Source: Thermoflexales bacterium (lineage in GTDB: Bacteria; Chloroflexota; Anaerolineae; Fen-1058). From it: a stretch of DNA of 8,443 bases. Below the pieces are notes generated by a model that worked only from the letters and a program-made list of their open reading frames with translations, had not been told where the DNA came from and did no database searches. A program made the translations under genes and the position numbers. This document shows positions 7,494-8,443 of this stretch, one piece after another (positions within the stretch are counted from its first letter, which is position 1; every line of letters begins with the position of its first letter). Location: NCBI GenBank assembly GCA_017999195.1, contig JAGOBP010000147.1, positions 1 through 8,443 on the forward strand. The letters are read 5' to 3'.

Positions 7494-8192
7494 TTACCTT
7501 GCGAACATGTCGTACGTGATGGCCTCGCCCGGCGACACGACGACGAATTCATCGTCCCACGGCCCGGCGATCAGTTTCTGCACCAGCGCGGACGAGCCGT
7601 CGATCTCTTCATAGCGCAGATCGAATTTTGCGCTGGACTGGCGGGCGTAGTCGCGGTAACGATCGAGTTCATAGTTGCCGGTGTTGATGAAGGCCAGCCG
7701 CGTATAGTTTTTCAGCATCAACTTCATCATGCGCATGGCTTTGACTTCACCGTATTTCGCCGCCAGTTTCTCGTACTCCGAAAACGGACTATCCCCCGCT
7801 TCGATCCAGCCTTTGGTCAGATAGTACGTGCCGGGTTCGGTGCTGGCTTGTTGTTTGTAGGCGGCGCATGAACCGAGGAAGATGGCAATGCAATCATCGG
7901 AGCGGGCGACGACCAGCGTCGCCGTTGTCGCCTTCAGGCCGACGACGGCCATCGAGCACAGGCCGTAGCCCAGAATGACCACGTCTGCGTCCTGGCTGGC
8001 TTCGTTGATCTTCTCTTGCAGGACGACCTTCAAATTCTGCGGCTTGAGGTGCAGGCCAAAGTCCAGGACTTCATACGGCACATCGGGCGGCAAAAACGAC
8101 CGCATCTCTTCGATGACGGTGGCACACGCGATCACCCGGCGGCGAGCGCCGTACAGGTGCGACCAGCGATCAAGATCAGGCAGTTTGTCCAT
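7494..8192 (-). CDS. DUF1638 domain protein, first gene of the corrinoid methyltransferase operon
   Basis: This 232-residue soluble protein fits the DUF1638 family, which has no established biochemical function that I know of. Family-like marks are RVIACATVIEEM (19-30), VLDFGLHLKP (42-51), VVILGYGLCSMAVVGL (71-86), VVARSDDCIAIFLGSCAAY (94-112) and TYYLTKGWIE further on. C23, H48, C79, C101 and C109 are candidates for metal or corrinoid contact, which is inference. No signal peptide or membrane segment is seen. DUF1638 genes often sit beside corrinoid methyltransferase genes, from memory, and here it heads the operon, so a role in corrinoid loading, methyl-acceptor handling or substrate sensing is plausible. 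The ATG at 8190-8192 is the only one before the conserved region and lacks a Shine-Dalgarno sequence. It is divergent from the GntR gene. Confidence 0.85.
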   Translation of the reverse strand: MDKLPDLDRWSHLYGARRRVIACATVIEEMRSFLPPDVPYEVLDFGLHLKPQNLKVVLQEKINEASQDADVVILGYGLCSMAVVGLKATTATLVVARSDDCIAIFLGSCAAYKQQASTEPGTYYLTKGWIEAGDSPFSEYEKLAAKYGEVKAMRMMKLMLKNYTRLAFINTGNYELDRYRDYARQSSAKFDLRYEEIDGSSALVQKLIAGPWDDEFVVVSPGEAITYDMFAR

Positions 8193-8255
8193 AGAGGTTT
8201 GATTGAAAGTCAGTAGTCAGGCGGCTGGAAGATGTGGTAGAATGAAGCCGTGATA

Positions 8256-8284
8256 GTTGTACACTTATATAGGGAAGTCGTCAA
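8256..8284 (-). promoter_or_regulatory. Candidate sigma-70 promoter of the methyltransferase operon
   Basis: On the - strand TTGACG (8284-8279, five of six consensus bases) is followed after exactly 17 bases by TACAAC (8261-8256, four of six). Transcription would begin near 8249, leaving a leader of about 57 bases before the DUF1638 start. It is the best promoter match I can see in the divergent gap, found by eye. Confidence 0.45.
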
Positions 8285-8304
8285 GTGACGAATGTCACTC
8301 TTGA
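8281..8304. promoter_or_regulatory. Candidate GntR operator in the divergent gap
   Basis: AGTGAC-GAAT-GTCACT (8284-8299) is a perfect 6-base inverted repeat. It extends to TCA on the left and, with a 2-base bulge, TTGA on the right. It touches the -35 box of the operon promoter and lies 24 bases before the GntR start. GT...AC half-sites are usual for this regulator family, so autoregulation and control of the operon are likely inferences. Confidence 0.45.
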
Positions 8305-8322
8305 ACAATTGGCTAACAAACC

Positions 8323-8443
8323 ATGACACGGCGACCATCCGATCAGGTTCTGAAGCGTTCGGCCTCCATCGATAAAAAGTCTTACGAGCCGGCCTATCTT
8401 CAGCTGGTCAACCTTCTACGCCAAAACGTCGCCAGCGGCGACT
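8323..8443 (+). CDS. GntR-family transcriptional regulator (3' truncated)
   Basis: The first 40 codons of a gene that runs off the right edge. After a basic leader (MTRRPSDQVLKRSASIDKK) comes SYEPAYLQLVNLLRQNVASGD, the standard opening of the GntR winged-helix DNA-binding domain (compare P-x-Y-x-Q-l-x-x-x-L-r-x-x-I-x-s-G-x). The rest of the HTH and the whole effector domain lie outside the window, so the subfamily cannot be told. ATG 8323-8325 is the first possible start, since a TAA lies in frame just upstream. No strong Shine-Dalgarno sequence is visible. A TATATA at 8266-8271 could serve as its -10 box. Its divergent position next to the methyltransferase operon makes it the likely regulator of that operon. 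Confidence 0.8.
   Translation, partial: MTRRPSDQVLKRSASIDKKSYEPAYLQLVNLLRQNVASGD

Noticed and set aside
7200..7871. 223-residue + strand open frame across RACE and DUF1638
   Set aside because: It runs through two real genes and a repeat on the opposite strand and shows no family motif.
8193..8322. Cobalamin riboswitch ahead of the corrinoid operon
   Set aside because: The gap is only 130 bases and I see no B12-box-like sequence or the needed multi-stem structure.

Overview
The window looks like one chromosomal segment of an environmental bacterium of moderately high GC with genes on both strands. A Chloroflexota or similar anaerobe-capable lineage is my guess from the gene mix and the style of the intergenic repeats; nothing here proves the phylum. 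No rRNA, tRNA, CRISPR array or transposase gene was seen.

Left part (1-1264, + strand): the C-terminal half of msrP, running in from outside the window, followed by a complete msrQ. Together they form the MsrPQ system, in which a haem-containing membrane protein feeds electrons to a molybdenum reductase that repairs methionine sulfoxide in exported proteins.

Central and right part (1287-8192, - strand): six genes in one direction, read from right to left. They are a DUF1638 protein, a corrinoid-activating Fe-S ATPase (RACE/ASKHA type), a methyltetrahydrofolate:corrinoid methyltransferase, a corrinoid shuttle protein with the His-ligand motif DIHDIG, a UroD-fold substrate methyltransferase, and an MFS transporter. 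This is a complete corrinoid-dependent methyl-transfer pathway. The transporter would bring in a methylated compound. The UroD-fold enzyme (MT I) would move the methyl to Co(I) of the corrinoid protein. The MeTr enzyme (MT II) would pass it to tetrahydrofolate, and the activator would rescue corrinoid oxidised to Co(II). The closest functional analogy I know is the methoxy-aromatic O-demethylase clusters (Odm/Vdm of acetogens, Mto of archaea), but the real substrate cannot be read from the sequence.

Right edge (8193-8443): a 130-base divergent intergenic region and the first 40 codons of a GntR-family regulator on the + strand. The gap holds a plausible sigma-70 promoter reading toward the methyltransferase operon and an interrupted palindrome beside its -35 box, so the GntR protein probably controls the operon.

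Four of the intergenic gaps (515-622, 2511-2597, 5386-5576, 7413-7493) are largely occupied by long imperfect palindromes. Three share a CCACGAA...CACGAA core and one is an unrelated element of about 171 bases. They account for nearly all non-coding space in the operon. GATC is also strikingly frequent across the window, about three times what base composition predicts by hand count.
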